Source: GWA1-39-11 sp964360265 (GTDB lineage Bacteria > Patescibacteriota > Microgenomatia > Levybacterales > GWA1-39-11). Taken from it: a stretch of 17,366 nucleotides of DNA. This document shows, in pieces, positions 6,885-13,100 of this stretch (the first letter of the stretch is position 1; every line of letters begins with the position of its first letter). The notes under the pieces are model-generated. The model did no database searches, was not told the DNA's origin, and worked only from the letters and a program-made list of their open reading frames with translations. The DNA is taken from assembly GCA_964360265.1 (NCBI GenBank), contig CAYHUY010000015.1, positions 1 through 17,366 of the forward strand. The letters run 5' to 3'. The position numbers and the translations under genes are program-made.

Positions 6885-7015
6885 ACCACCCTTATTAGAA
6901 TTTGTTTACGAACGTTAGTGAGTAATTACAAATTCTTATGTCCGCCATAATTCGCTCTTTGAGCCGCGCTACGAATAGTAGGTAAGGCAAAAAGCAAGAA
7001 TAGGCGGATTACTTA
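6885..7015 (-). other. structured intergenic region with two long stem-loops
   Basis: GAATTTGT (6898-6905) pairs with ACAAATTC (6928-6935), with a further TTAC/GTAA inside, giving a ~12-bp stem. Next, 6941-6956 (TCCGCC, ATTC, GCT) pairs with 6993-7008 (AGC, GAAT, GGCGGA), a ~13-bp interrupted stem over a ~36-base loop. It lies between endonuclease Q and the membrane-protein gene, both on the minus strand, so it would be transcribed after endonuclease Q. It could be a terminator/processing region or a small RNA; no RNA family is recognised. Confidence 0.45.
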
Positions 7016-7060
7016 TATCTTAACTATATCAACAATTCAAAGAATAAATCAAGTGAATCT

Positions 7061-8440
7061 TTAAAATCCTAGGCCCAGTTGAGTTTTATTTTTTGCTTTC
7101 TGCTCTTCTTCGTTCCAAATTGCAACTTTTCCATACTCACCATCAAATCCTGGGACGATTTTTATATTCCTTGCCCGAACTTTTTCAATCCCCTGCGCCA
7201 CTTTCTCACCTCCAATCGATCTTATGTCATCAACTGGAACGCGGAATAATACCTCGTGTTCTGACCCAAAATGATTAACTAGCCGGTCAAATACTGTCGC
7301 GACTGTTGCCGTTGAAACACCTGACTTGAGACTTTCGGCAAGTATTTCAAGAAGCGGCACTAGGGAAACATACGGAGGACGTAAATTATTCATATCGTTC
7401 ATCCAAACAACTCCAAACTGGTCATTTTTAGGTATAAAATTACTGCCTTCTAAACTCGCAAGCTCTTCCACTCTATGCATTACGCCAACCGTTAAGGGTT
7501 TTTTGCAGACTGGACATATTGTTCCTTTTGTGCGGTCTTCATCTGGCGTATATGAAACATGACATAGTCTATGTCCTGTATAGTGGTACTTTCCTTCCTC
7601 AGGGTAAAATTCAATAGTATAGGCAATTTTGAATACTCTCTCGTGCCCTCGAACAAACGAGTTTAAAACATTATCGTAGGTGATATCTTTTTCGTCAATT
7701 TTCGAATTTCCGTTCTTCCTTCGAAGAACTGTTGATTCTCTTCCCATCTTTGCCATTGAATGTGCATCGGAGAACGACACAATCGAGCGAGTATCAAGTT
7801 CTTTTATTCTCCAGTTCATGGCAGGATCGCTTGATAAACCTGTCTCAACAGCAAAAATATATTTTGCATATTCCCCAAAACAATCGACAATCTTATCGTA
7901 CCCGGAGCGCGAACCATAGAGCGAAAACCAAGGGGTCCAAATATGGCACGGGATAATAGCGATTTTGCGATCGATTTCAAATAAAACTTGCGCCAGCACT
8001 TTTGAAGATAAACCTAAAATCGGGCGTCCATCAGAGGATAAGTTGCACCCCATGCGAGCGAGAGTAGAATTAATTTTCTCAGCGATCTCAAAATTTGGAG
8101 AAAATATCAAATTGTGAATTCTATGAGGAACTCCATTTTCAGAATAGATAGAAGAGACTTCTGTTGAAAGCATAAAATAAGGACCCAAAAAATCTTTCTG
8201 TGAAACCGCCCCAAGTTCCTGATCCGCTTGTTTAGTATCTTTTAATTTGTAGATCCCCGGACCACTTTCGATTAGTTGCGAACGGGCTTCGCGAAACCAG
8301 ATTGGATGCGTAAAATCAGCAACCGATAAAACATTTATCCCCTTCTTCCTTCCCCAAATGTACATATTGGTAAGATTCATACGGGGAGATACGGCGCGGG
8401 AGAATCGGGAATGAAGATGAAGATCAAGCACCAATTCCAT
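7061..8440 (-). CDS. endonuclease Q (EndoQ), PHP-domain DNA repair nuclease
   Basis: A 459-residue protein from the ATG at 8440. It matches the EndoQ family, which nicks DNA on the 5' side of uracil, hypoxanthine, xanthine and abasic sites. The N-terminal PHP domain shows H8-L-H10, D42/H45 (ADFTH), E94 (STEVSS), H109, H166 (PCHIWTPWFS) and D225-A-H227 (FSDAHS), a full set of metal ligands. A zinc-binding region follows with C293 and C309-x-x-C312 (TICPVCKKPLTVGV), and MHRVEELA after it is typical. The family is mainly archaeal with scattered bacterial members. A start ten codons upstream is possible, but it would extend past the promoter-defined transcript start. It could work with the archaeal-type ligase nearby. 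Confidence 0.92.
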   Translation of the reverse strand: MELVLDLHLHSRFSRAVSPRMNLTNMYIWGRKKGINVLSVADFTHPIWFREARSQLIESGPGIYKLKDTKQADQELGAVSQKDFLGPYFMLSTEVSSIYSENGVPHRIHNLIFSPNFEIAEKINSTLARMGCNLSSDGRPILGLSSKVLAQVLFEIDRKIAIIPCHIWTPWFSLYGSRSGYDKIVDCFGEYAKYIFAVETGLSSDPAMNWRIKELDTRSIVSFSDAHSMAKMGRESTVLRRKNGNSKIDEKDITYDNVLNSFVRGHERVFKIAYTIEFYPEEGKYHYTGHRLCHVSYTPDEDRTKGTICPVCKKPLTVGVMHRVEELASLEGSNFIPKNDQFGVVWMNDMNNLRPPYVSLVPLLEILAESLKSGVSTATVATVFDRLVNHFGSEHEVLFRVPVDDIRSIGGEKVAQGIEKVRARNIKIVPGFDGEYGKVAIWNEEEQKAKNKTQLGLGF

Positions 8441-8449
8441 GATGCATTG

Positions 8450-8478
8450 ATTAAACACAAATCGAGGCAAACTTGCAA
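8450..8478 (-). promoter_or_regulatory. promoter of the endonuclease Q gene
   Basis: Minus strand TTGCAA (8478-8473), a 17-base spacer, then TTTAAT (8455-8450), with the ATG nine bases further. The -35 word TTGCAA is its own reverse complement and lies in the divergent promoter region for the plus-strand gene at 8505. Confidence 0.6.
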
Positions 8479-8492
8479 GAGGATGGGTCTGC

Positions 8493-8498
8493 TATAAT
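8493..8498 (+). promoter_or_regulatory. extended -10 promoter with a leaderless GTG start
   Basis: TGC followed by TATAAT (8493-8498). The GTG start at 8505 comes six bases later, exactly where transcription should begin. The -35 is weak. This supports the GTG as the true start of the small gene. Confidence 0.7.
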
Positions 8499-8504
8499 AT
8501 TCCT

Positions 8505-8780
8505 GTGCAGAGTGTTTCCGATGTCTTAAAAAAATTCGACCCTGTAAGGGATAAGTATATAAGCCGCGAATTCCAATCATTTGGAATTTATCTGTCCGAA
8601 GAATTAAATGATTATAAACATAAATCCCTTTATATAAAACTTGCAAAAACTGTCCATAGATCAATTCTTGAAAAATCGCTATCATATGTTAAGGACGCAA
8701 AAACTGCGACTCCAAATAAGGGCGCCCTCTTTATGTGGAAGATGAAGCAACTTAAGGACGAGGACAAAGTCAGAAAGTAG
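8505..8780 (+). CDS. small conserved-looking basic protein of unknown function
   Basis: 91 residues starting with GTG: VLKKFDPVRDKYISREFQSF, then IYLSEELNDYKHKSLYIKLAK, then LEKSLSYVKDA, and a C-terminal NKGALFMWKMKQLKDEDKVRK. It is helical, lysine-rich and soluble. The EELND.KHKSLYIKLAK and KGALFMWK phrases look like a family seen in candidate-phyla genomes, but I cannot name a domain. It is divergent from endonuclease Q, with 64 bases between the two starts and the promoters within that gap, so co-regulation is plausible. Basic charge and size would allow nucleic-acid binding; that is inference. Confidence 0.7.
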   Translation: MQSVSDVLKKFDPVRDKYISREFQSFGIYLSEELNDYKHKSLYIKLAKTVHRSILEKSLSYVKDAKTATPNKGALFMWKMKQLKDEDKVRK

Positions 8781-8799
8781 CAACTAGCTGGATATAAAA

Positions 8800-8827
8800 C
8801 TAGAGGCTAGATGCTAGAAACTAGACC
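8800..8827 (+). repeat. heptanucleotide tandem array (CTAGNNN x4)
   Basis: CTAGAGG, CTAGATG, CTAGAAA and CTAGACC lie head to tail at 8800-8827, followed by CTAATTA; another CTAG is at 8784. CTAG is normally a rare tetranucleotide in bacteria, which makes a phased set of four stand out. Confidence 0.85.
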
Positions 8828-8842
8828 CTAATTACGAAAAGT

Positions 8843-9375
8843 ATGGCGAAAAGTAAACCTAAAATTCTTGAAAACAAGCTTTTTTATGCAATTCTATTTC
8901 TGTTTTCAGCGCTTCTTTTATTCTCGCCTCTATACTTTCGAATAGACCTTCAAAGCCTAAAATCGTTAGGTATTTTAGGAGTTGCAATCCTTAATTTTAT
9001 CTCGTCTGCTACCCTTTTCTTTCCTGCCCCTGGATTCTTGGCAACAGGAATAGGTGGCGCACTTTACAATCCGATTCTCGTAGCTATTGCGGCGTCCGCG
9101 GGTTCAACGCTTGGGGAATCTGTTGGTTTTATTTTTGGTCATTCTTCACGGAAAATCACACATCCCAAAGATCATACATTTATGGAATCGCTTTACAAAA
9201 TAATCCACCATAAACATGGATCATTTTTAATTATCTTACTCGCATTTATTCCGAATCCATTTTTTGACGCAGTGGGAATAGTTGCAGGTCTTGCGCTCTA
9301 TCCATTAAGAAAATTTCTAATGCTCGTTTTTATTGGAAGGTTCGCACGTGATCTAATTGTCGCATATGTTGGCTC
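8843..9375 (+). CDS. VTT/DedA-like (YqaA-type) membrane protein, 3' end lost in the N gap
   Basis: 178 residues are visible from the ATG at 8843. Membrane segments occur at ~13-32 (FYAILFLFSALLLFSPLYF), ~42-58, ~65-95 and ~128-160. The VTT (SNARE-associated Golgi/DedA) signature is present: FFPAPGFLATGIGGALYNP, GSTLGESVGFIFG, and FIPNPFFDAVGIVAGL...FL....GRFARD near the C-terminus. Such proteins are thought to move or flip lipids in the membrane; the precise substrate here is unknown. Only the last helix should be missing, since family members are about 200 residues. Translation past base 9375 is not meaningful because the gap is of unknown length. Confidence 0.85.
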
Positions 9376-9475
9376 NNNNNNNNNNNNNNNNNNNNNNNNN
9401 NNNNNNNNNNNNNNNNNNNNNNNNNNNNNNNNNNNNNNNNNNNNNNNNNNNNNNNNNNNNNNNNNNNNNNNNNNN
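9376..9475. other. scaffold gap of 100 Ns
   Basis: Exactly 100 unknown bases, the usual placeholder for a gap of unknown size. It interrupts the VTT gene (left) and the Pro-rich repeat gene (right). The repeats on the right side are a likely reason the assembly broke. Confidence 0.98.
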
Positions 9476-9693
9476 GGAGGAGTTGAACCGCCTTGATCTC
9501 CACCTGGTGTTGGTTCAGAACCGGGCATAGATGGTGGAGGAGTTGGCATTGTTGGTTCAGAACCGGGCATAGATGGTGTTATTGGAATTGATCCGCCAAC
9601 TGGAATTGTTGGCTCACTTGGCGCTGGTGGCATTCCGCCCGGAATTGATCCGCCAACTGGCGGATTAGATTGATTTGTTGTATCGTCTTGCAT
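9476..9693 (-). CDS. Pro/Gly-rich repeat protein, C-terminus lost in the N gap
   Basis: From the ATG at 9693 the frame reads MQDDTTNQSNPPVGGSIPGG and continues with PPAPSEP, VGGSIP, two copies of PSMPGSEPT, and TPGGDQGGS, about 72 residues before the gap. Two identical 28-base copies (9508-9535 and 9550-9577) and a repeated GTTGGCGGATCAATTCC encode these. No membrane or enzymatic motif is visible in this part. It may be the flexible N-terminal tail of a small membrane or surface protein whose folded part lies in the gap, or a low-complexity gene. The opening codons contain the palindrome TCCGCCAACTGGCGGA found elsewhere in the window. Confidence 0.55.
9508..9577 (-). repeat. two identical 28-bp direct repeats in the Pro-rich gene
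   Basis: 9508-9535 and 9550-9577 are identical and 42 bases apart, so the reading frame is preserved. They encode PSMPGSEPT. Confidence 0.95.
9649..9664. repeat. palindrome TCCGCCAACTGGCGGA within coding sequence
   Basis: The same 16 bases occur at 2404-2419 in an intergenic hairpin. Here they encode part of PPVGG of the Pro-rich protein. The stem extends one more A-T pair on each side. Confidence 0.9.
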
Positions 9694-9748
9694 GTTCTAT
9701 CTTTTATATCACATTCAAAAACGTATTGTCAATACCTAATTTTCGGAA

Positions 9749-11491
9749 TTATTTTCTCTTATATTGCTGCATGTAGAGTTTTTTTATTTCTGAGACTGTT
9801 GTTGCATCCTCGGCCCGCTTATCAGCCCCGCGAAATTTGACTAAACGAGGGAATCTGAGCGCATAACCTACTCCATTTTCTTCCCCCGCTGTATGAATTG
9901 GAGAACGCGTTATCTCATCTGCCTGAATTTCTAGAACTACCCTTGGCTCAACCCAAAAAGAAGGTTCGATTTTTGAGTTTACCCGCGCGGGTTTATGTGT
10001 TACGCGGCTTTTTTCAGCCAATTTATTTACTGTTCTGAATTCCTCATCTGTCAGTCCTGTACCAACACTAGATATCGTTACAAATTCATCTTTTTTTTCA
10101 TCATAAATGCCTACTAAAAGACCGCCCACTCCAAACTCCGTTCTTTTCCCTTTCCCCGTGTAAACTCCAAGAAGCACGCAGTCTACAGTATCTGTTAGCG
10201 TTCCGGACTGGCTCCTCTTAAACTTAATCCAGTGAAATCCTCGACCACCTGCTTGGTAGGGAGAATCGAGTTTTTTAAGCATCAACCCCTCCAGACCTTC
10301 AGAAATTGCTTCATTGAAAAATTCAAGAATTTCGGATGCGTTTGACATTACTCGCACCTGCGCCTTACGAATTACCAAGTTTTCGCTATGAATTATTTTC
10401 TCAACGTGGCGTCTTCGCTGCGAATATGGCAATAGAGTTATATCGCGTCCATTTAAATACAATAGGTCAAAGGCAAAAACAACCAAAGGCAGCTTCTTGG
10501 CCATTTGTTCAACTTCATGCTTTCTTCTTCTTTTTGTAGTTTCTTGAAAAGGTAAAAACTCGTTAGTTGTAGGATTGTACGCAATCGCCTCTCCTTCCAA
10601 AATCGCCGATTCTGCTTTTAATTCATCTTTTGCGGCTTTAACAATCTCCGGGAATGCATGAGTCATGTCTTCAAGATTTCTTGAAAAAAGTTTAATATTA
10701 TCGCCATCTTTGTGGATTTGAACTCTAAACCCGTCAAATTTAGGTTCGGCAGCAAATATATCACCTAGTCGTTTTACAGCTTCCTGCGCATTTGGTATCC
10801 GCTCAGCCAAAGCCGGGCGGACAGGCTTTCCGACAATAAGCTTAATTGCTGATATTCCTTTTCTCCCTTTATTATAAAATGTTTCTGCGACCAAACCCAA
10901 ATCGCTAGTTTTATTATATGCATCCTCAAGTTCCGGACGAAGTTTTTTATCTCCGGTTTTTGCAATTGAAAGCGCATCAAGAACTGTTGGATCTCCAATC
11001 CCAAGACGCAAAGTTCCAATCGGAATGTTTGCAGCATGTTTAACAGAAACTGGATCGAGGGATTTGAACAAATCCGAAAGAGCGCTCAATTTTTTTTCAA
11101 CCGAACCTTCGCCGCGCGTTTTTGCAATCGAATGCAATTTCTCAAAAACATCCGCAACCGATAGTTTTGAGTTTTGAGTTTTGGGTTTTGAGTTCGCTGC
11201 AAGCAAGCTTGCAGCCAGTCCCATGTTGCCGAGTTTTCTATAGGATTGAATAACCTCTTCTTTTGTAGAACCGAAGGCACGAGCAAGAGCCATAGCCACC
11301 AAATTCTCAGACATGCCAATTTCCGTTGGCTCATAAAACGGCGCCACCCTACCCTGAATTAAATAGCAGATTTTTCCGATCTCATCATCAGGGGCATTTT
11401 TAAACAAATCCGAAAGAATAGAAGTCAATTCCAATCTCTTACTCGTCCCCTCCAACTTTTCATAGTACTGTGATAAATCCTTAAACTTCAT
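9749..11491 (-). CDS. lig: ATP-dependent DNA ligase, archaeal/LigB type
   Basis: 580 residues from the ATG at 11491, the usual length for archaeal-type DNA ligase I. Residues ~1-210 form the N-terminal DNA-binding domain (DNA_ligase_A_N). The nucleotidyl-transfer motif AEPKFDGFRVQIHK carries the catalytic Lys251 (motif I, KxDG). Later motifs are SAILEGEAIAY (III), EGLEGLMLKK (IV) and WIKFKR (V), followed by the OB-fold C-terminal domain (GKRTEFGVGGLLVGIY, RFPRLVKFRGADKRAEDA). It seals nicks in DNA using ATP. A start 15 codons upstream would place the promoter inside the gene, so it was rejected. Residues 100-110 (NSKPKTQNSKL) are encoded by a heptamer tandem repeat and look like inserted linker. 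Bacteria normally replicate with NAD-dependent LigA, so this is probably a repair ligase. Confidence 0.95.
   Translation of the reverse strand: MKFKDLSQYYEKLEGTSKRLELTSILSDLFKNAPDDEIGKICYLIQGRVAPFYEPTEIGMSENLVAMALARAFGSTKEEVIQSYRKLGNMGLAASLLAANSKPKTQNSKLSVADVFEKLHSIAKTRGEGSVEKKLSALSDLFKSLDPVSVKHAANIPIGTLRLGIGDPTVLDALSIAKTGDKKLRPELEDAYNKTSDLGLVAETFYNKGRKGISAIKLIVGKPVRPALAERIPNAQEAVKRLGDIFAAEPKFDGFRVQIHKDGDNIKLFSRNLEDMTHAFPEIVKAAKDELKAESAILEGEAIAYNPTTNEFLPFQETTKRRRKHEVEQMAKKLPLVVFAFDLLYLNGRDITLLPYSQRRRHVEKIIHSENLVIRKAQVRVMSNASEILEFFNEAISEGLEGLMLKKLDSPYQAGGRGFHWIKFKRSQSGTLTDTVDCVLLGVYTGKGKRTEFGVGGLLVGIYDEKKDEFVTISSVGTGLTDEEFRTVNKLAEKSRVTHKPARVNSKIEPSFWVEPRVVLEIQADEITRSPIHTAGEENGVGYALRFPRLVKFRGADKRAEDATTVSEIKKLYMQQYKRK
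11165..11192. repeat. heptanucleotide tandem repeat (TTTTGAG x4) inside the ligase gene
   Basis: TTTTGAG, TTTTGAG, TTTTGGG, TTTTGAG without interruption on the plus strand. It encodes Asn-Ser-Lys-Pro-Lys-Thr-Gln-Asn-Ser-Lys in the N-terminal domain of the ligase. The length of 28 bases is not a multiple of three, so its gain must have been compensated or replaced other codons. Confidence 0.9.
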
Positions 11492-11495
11492 AATA

Positions 11496-11524
11496 TTGAC
11501 ACAATAATAACATATCGCTATAAT
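11496..11524 (+). promoter_or_regulatory. perfect-consensus promoter of the membrane-protein gene at 11535
   Basis: TTGACA (11496-11501), a 17-base spacer, then TATAAT (11519-11524): an exact match to the sigma70 consensus at ideal spacing. The ATG at 11535 follows ten bases after the -10 box. It overlaps the divergent ligase promoter. Confidence 0.85.
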
Positions 11525-11533
11525 TACCTCCAA
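11504..11533 (-). promoter_or_regulatory. divergent promoter of the DNA ligase gene
   Basis: Minus strand TTGGAG (11533-11528), an 18-base spacer, then TATTAT (11509-11504), with the ligase ATG 12 bases further. It lies back to back over the consensus promoter of the neighbouring gene, so polymerase binding on the two sides should be mutually exclusive. Confidence 0.55.
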
Positions 11534-11534
11534 C

Positions 11535-11966
11535 ATGAGAGACCGAGAACCAAGAAAACTTCAACTGAAAGCTGCGACAGTTGTAACAAGTCTTGTATTA
11601 ATTGCAGGCGGAGGTGGTGTAACTCTCGAAGGAATGAGAGATGATTTAGAAGCAAGGGATCAAGTTGAGCAGATTCATCCACGCCCAGACAATCAGTCCT
11701 TAAACAATGCAGGAGCTGCTATCGCTTTTACGGAAACACAAAATACCCCAGCGTTTATAGAAGTACGAACAGCCGCTCAGAGAGTAATAAATCAAGATAA
11801 AGCATTTGCCCAAGCATTTGATGAAAACAGCCTGCATCAAAAAGCAGAAAGGGAATTTTATTCAGGAATGGGTGCAATTATGGCGGGATTATTTGTAATG
11901 ATGGGTAGCTGGGTATATCGATACACTCTAGGTGGAAAGAAAACAGAAGATACAGAGAATCGATAA
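11535..11966 (+). CDS. small membrane protein with an extracytoplasmic loop, unknown function
   Basis: 143 residues. A basic N-terminus (MRDREPRKLQLK) is followed by a hydrophobic helix ~13-30 (ATVVTSLVLIAGGGGVTL), a soluble acidic/amide-rich middle (~35-108), and a second helix ~111-130 (GMGAIMAGLFVMMGSWVYRY), with a charged C-tail GGKKTEDTENR. The topology is probably N-in, loop out, C-in. There are no cysteines and no recognised domain. It has the strongest promoter in the window, divergent from the DNA ligase, so it may be abundant. Its function cannot be stated. Confidence 0.65.
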   Translation: MRDREPRKLQLKAATVVTSLVLIAGGGGVTLEGMRDDLEARDQVEQIHPRPDNQSLNNAGAAIAFTETQNTPAFIEVRTAAQRVINQDKAFAQAFDENSLHQKAEREFYSGMGAIMAGLFVMMGSWVYRYTLGGKKTEDTENR

Positions 11967-12003
11967 AAAGAACAACAGTAGAAGAACCCGCTTAGTTCAG
12001 CGC

Positions 12004-13041
12004 TTACTTCTTCGACATCACGTATTTCACGCCTTTTGTAACGCCCTGCTTTTTCAAAAGCCCCTTTTTAACTAAATCTTGAACTTCCCGAAGAACTGTG
12101 TCTTCTGAAACCATAGGGAATAGTGTTTCGTAAGCCTTGTTTTCTACATATCCGTTGGCTTGAATATATTCGATAATCTTTAGCTGTCTATCAGAAAGCA
12201 TGATGGGCCCACCGAGTTTCTTTTTGAGATTCGAATCAATAGAGATATTTTCAATTCGATCTTTTATTTTTGAAAGTTCTGCCGCTAGACATTCTGTGAA
12301 ATAAGAAAGCCATTCTGTCTGGTCCCCGCTATTTTTCTCAACCGACTGCAAAGCTACGTAATAGCGATCGGGATCCCTGTCAAAATGCTCTTCAAGGGAA
12401 AAGAATTGGCGAATGTCATAGCCAAGTTTATAGAGTACCAACATTGAGAGAGCCCGCCCTACTCTACCATTCCCGTCTAAAAACGGATGGATGCGAACAA
12501 ATTCGTAATGCACAATTCCTCCTTTTAACACTGGGTGAATTTCAATCTCGTCATTTATAAAAATAGCAAGCTCTTTAATTTGCCATGGGACTTCAACAAC
12601 TTTTGGCGGACGAAAAGCAACGTCTCCAGTTATAGAATTTCGGATCACAACTTCCTTATCTCGGAAAACTCCTGCTTTATCGTCCGCCAAAACATTCTTA
12701 ATCACAATTCTATGAAGTTCGAAAATTGTATCTTCATCAACTTTTGAATTAGTAATCTTCTCAATATAATCCAAAACTTTTCTATAATTTATTACTTCCT
12801 GAACATCTCGCTCGCGCGCAACCACTTTTTCTCCGTCTAATATTTTTTGCACCTGAGTAAGACTTAACTCGTTCCCCTCAATATGTGTTCCGTAATGAGT
12901 TGTTCGTACAAGAGCTTCATCTTGAAACTTTTTCTCCCAGTAAGGAACGAGTGGCGCGTGTTCTATGATTTGTTTTGCGGCTTCAATATCACCGATATTT
13001 TTCAAGATTTTGTTATTTATAGAAAAATTAGGGGTATACAT
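12004..13041 (-). CDS. Fic-domain protein (probable AMPylator) with C-terminal winged helix
   Basis: 345 residues. The Fic catalytic motif HPFLDGNGRVGR is complete at residues 185-196, the His being the catalytic base. An N-terminal alpha-inhibitory helix contains THIEGNELS (E55), as in class II Fic proteins, although the position four before the Glu is Gly rather than Ser/Thr. The C-terminal part (from ~275: LSDRQLKIIEYIQANGYVENK) is a winged helix-turn-helix found in many Fic proteins of this architecture. Fic enzymes usually transfer AMP to Tyr/Ser/Thr of target proteins; the target here is unknown. A -10-like TAGAAT lies 12 bases before the ATG. It is convergent with the membrane protein upstream and divergent from recF. 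Confidence 0.93.
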   Translation of the reverse strand: MYTPNFSINNKILKNIGDIEAAKQIIEHAPLVPYWEKKFQDEALVRTTHYGTHIEGNELSLTQVQKILDGEKVVARERDVQEVINYRKVLDYIEKITNSKVDEDTIFELHRIVIKNVLADDKAGVFRDKEVVIRNSITGDVAFRPPKVVEVPWQIKELAIFINDEIEIHPVLKGGIVHYEFVRIHPFLDGNGRVGRALSMLVLYKLGYDIRQFFSLEEHFDRDPDRYYVALQSVEKNSGDQTEWLSYFTECLAAELSKIKDRIENISIDSNLKKKLGGPIMLSDRQLKIIEYIQANGYVENKAYETLFPMVSEDTVLREVQDLVKKGLLKKQGVTKGVKYVMSKK

Positions 13042-13100
13042 TATTCTTTGTCTATTCTACCATAGGCACTACATTTATGTTATTATTCGGATGTATTCGA

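Noticed and set aside
8377..8685. A minus-strand frame upstream of endonuclease Q
   Set aside because: It overlaps both the start of endonuclease Q and the small gene at 8505 and reads as low-quality sequence with no family resemblance.
9376..9496. Continuation of the VTT gene through the N gap
   Set aside because: The gap length is arbitrary, so the reading frame after it (GGVEPP) is not evidence; that sequence is explained by the minus-strand Pro-rich gene.
11491..11536. Upstream start for DNA ligase at 11536
   Set aside because: It would translate the ligase -10 box and overlap the neighbouring start; the 11491 ATG gives the standard N-terminus.
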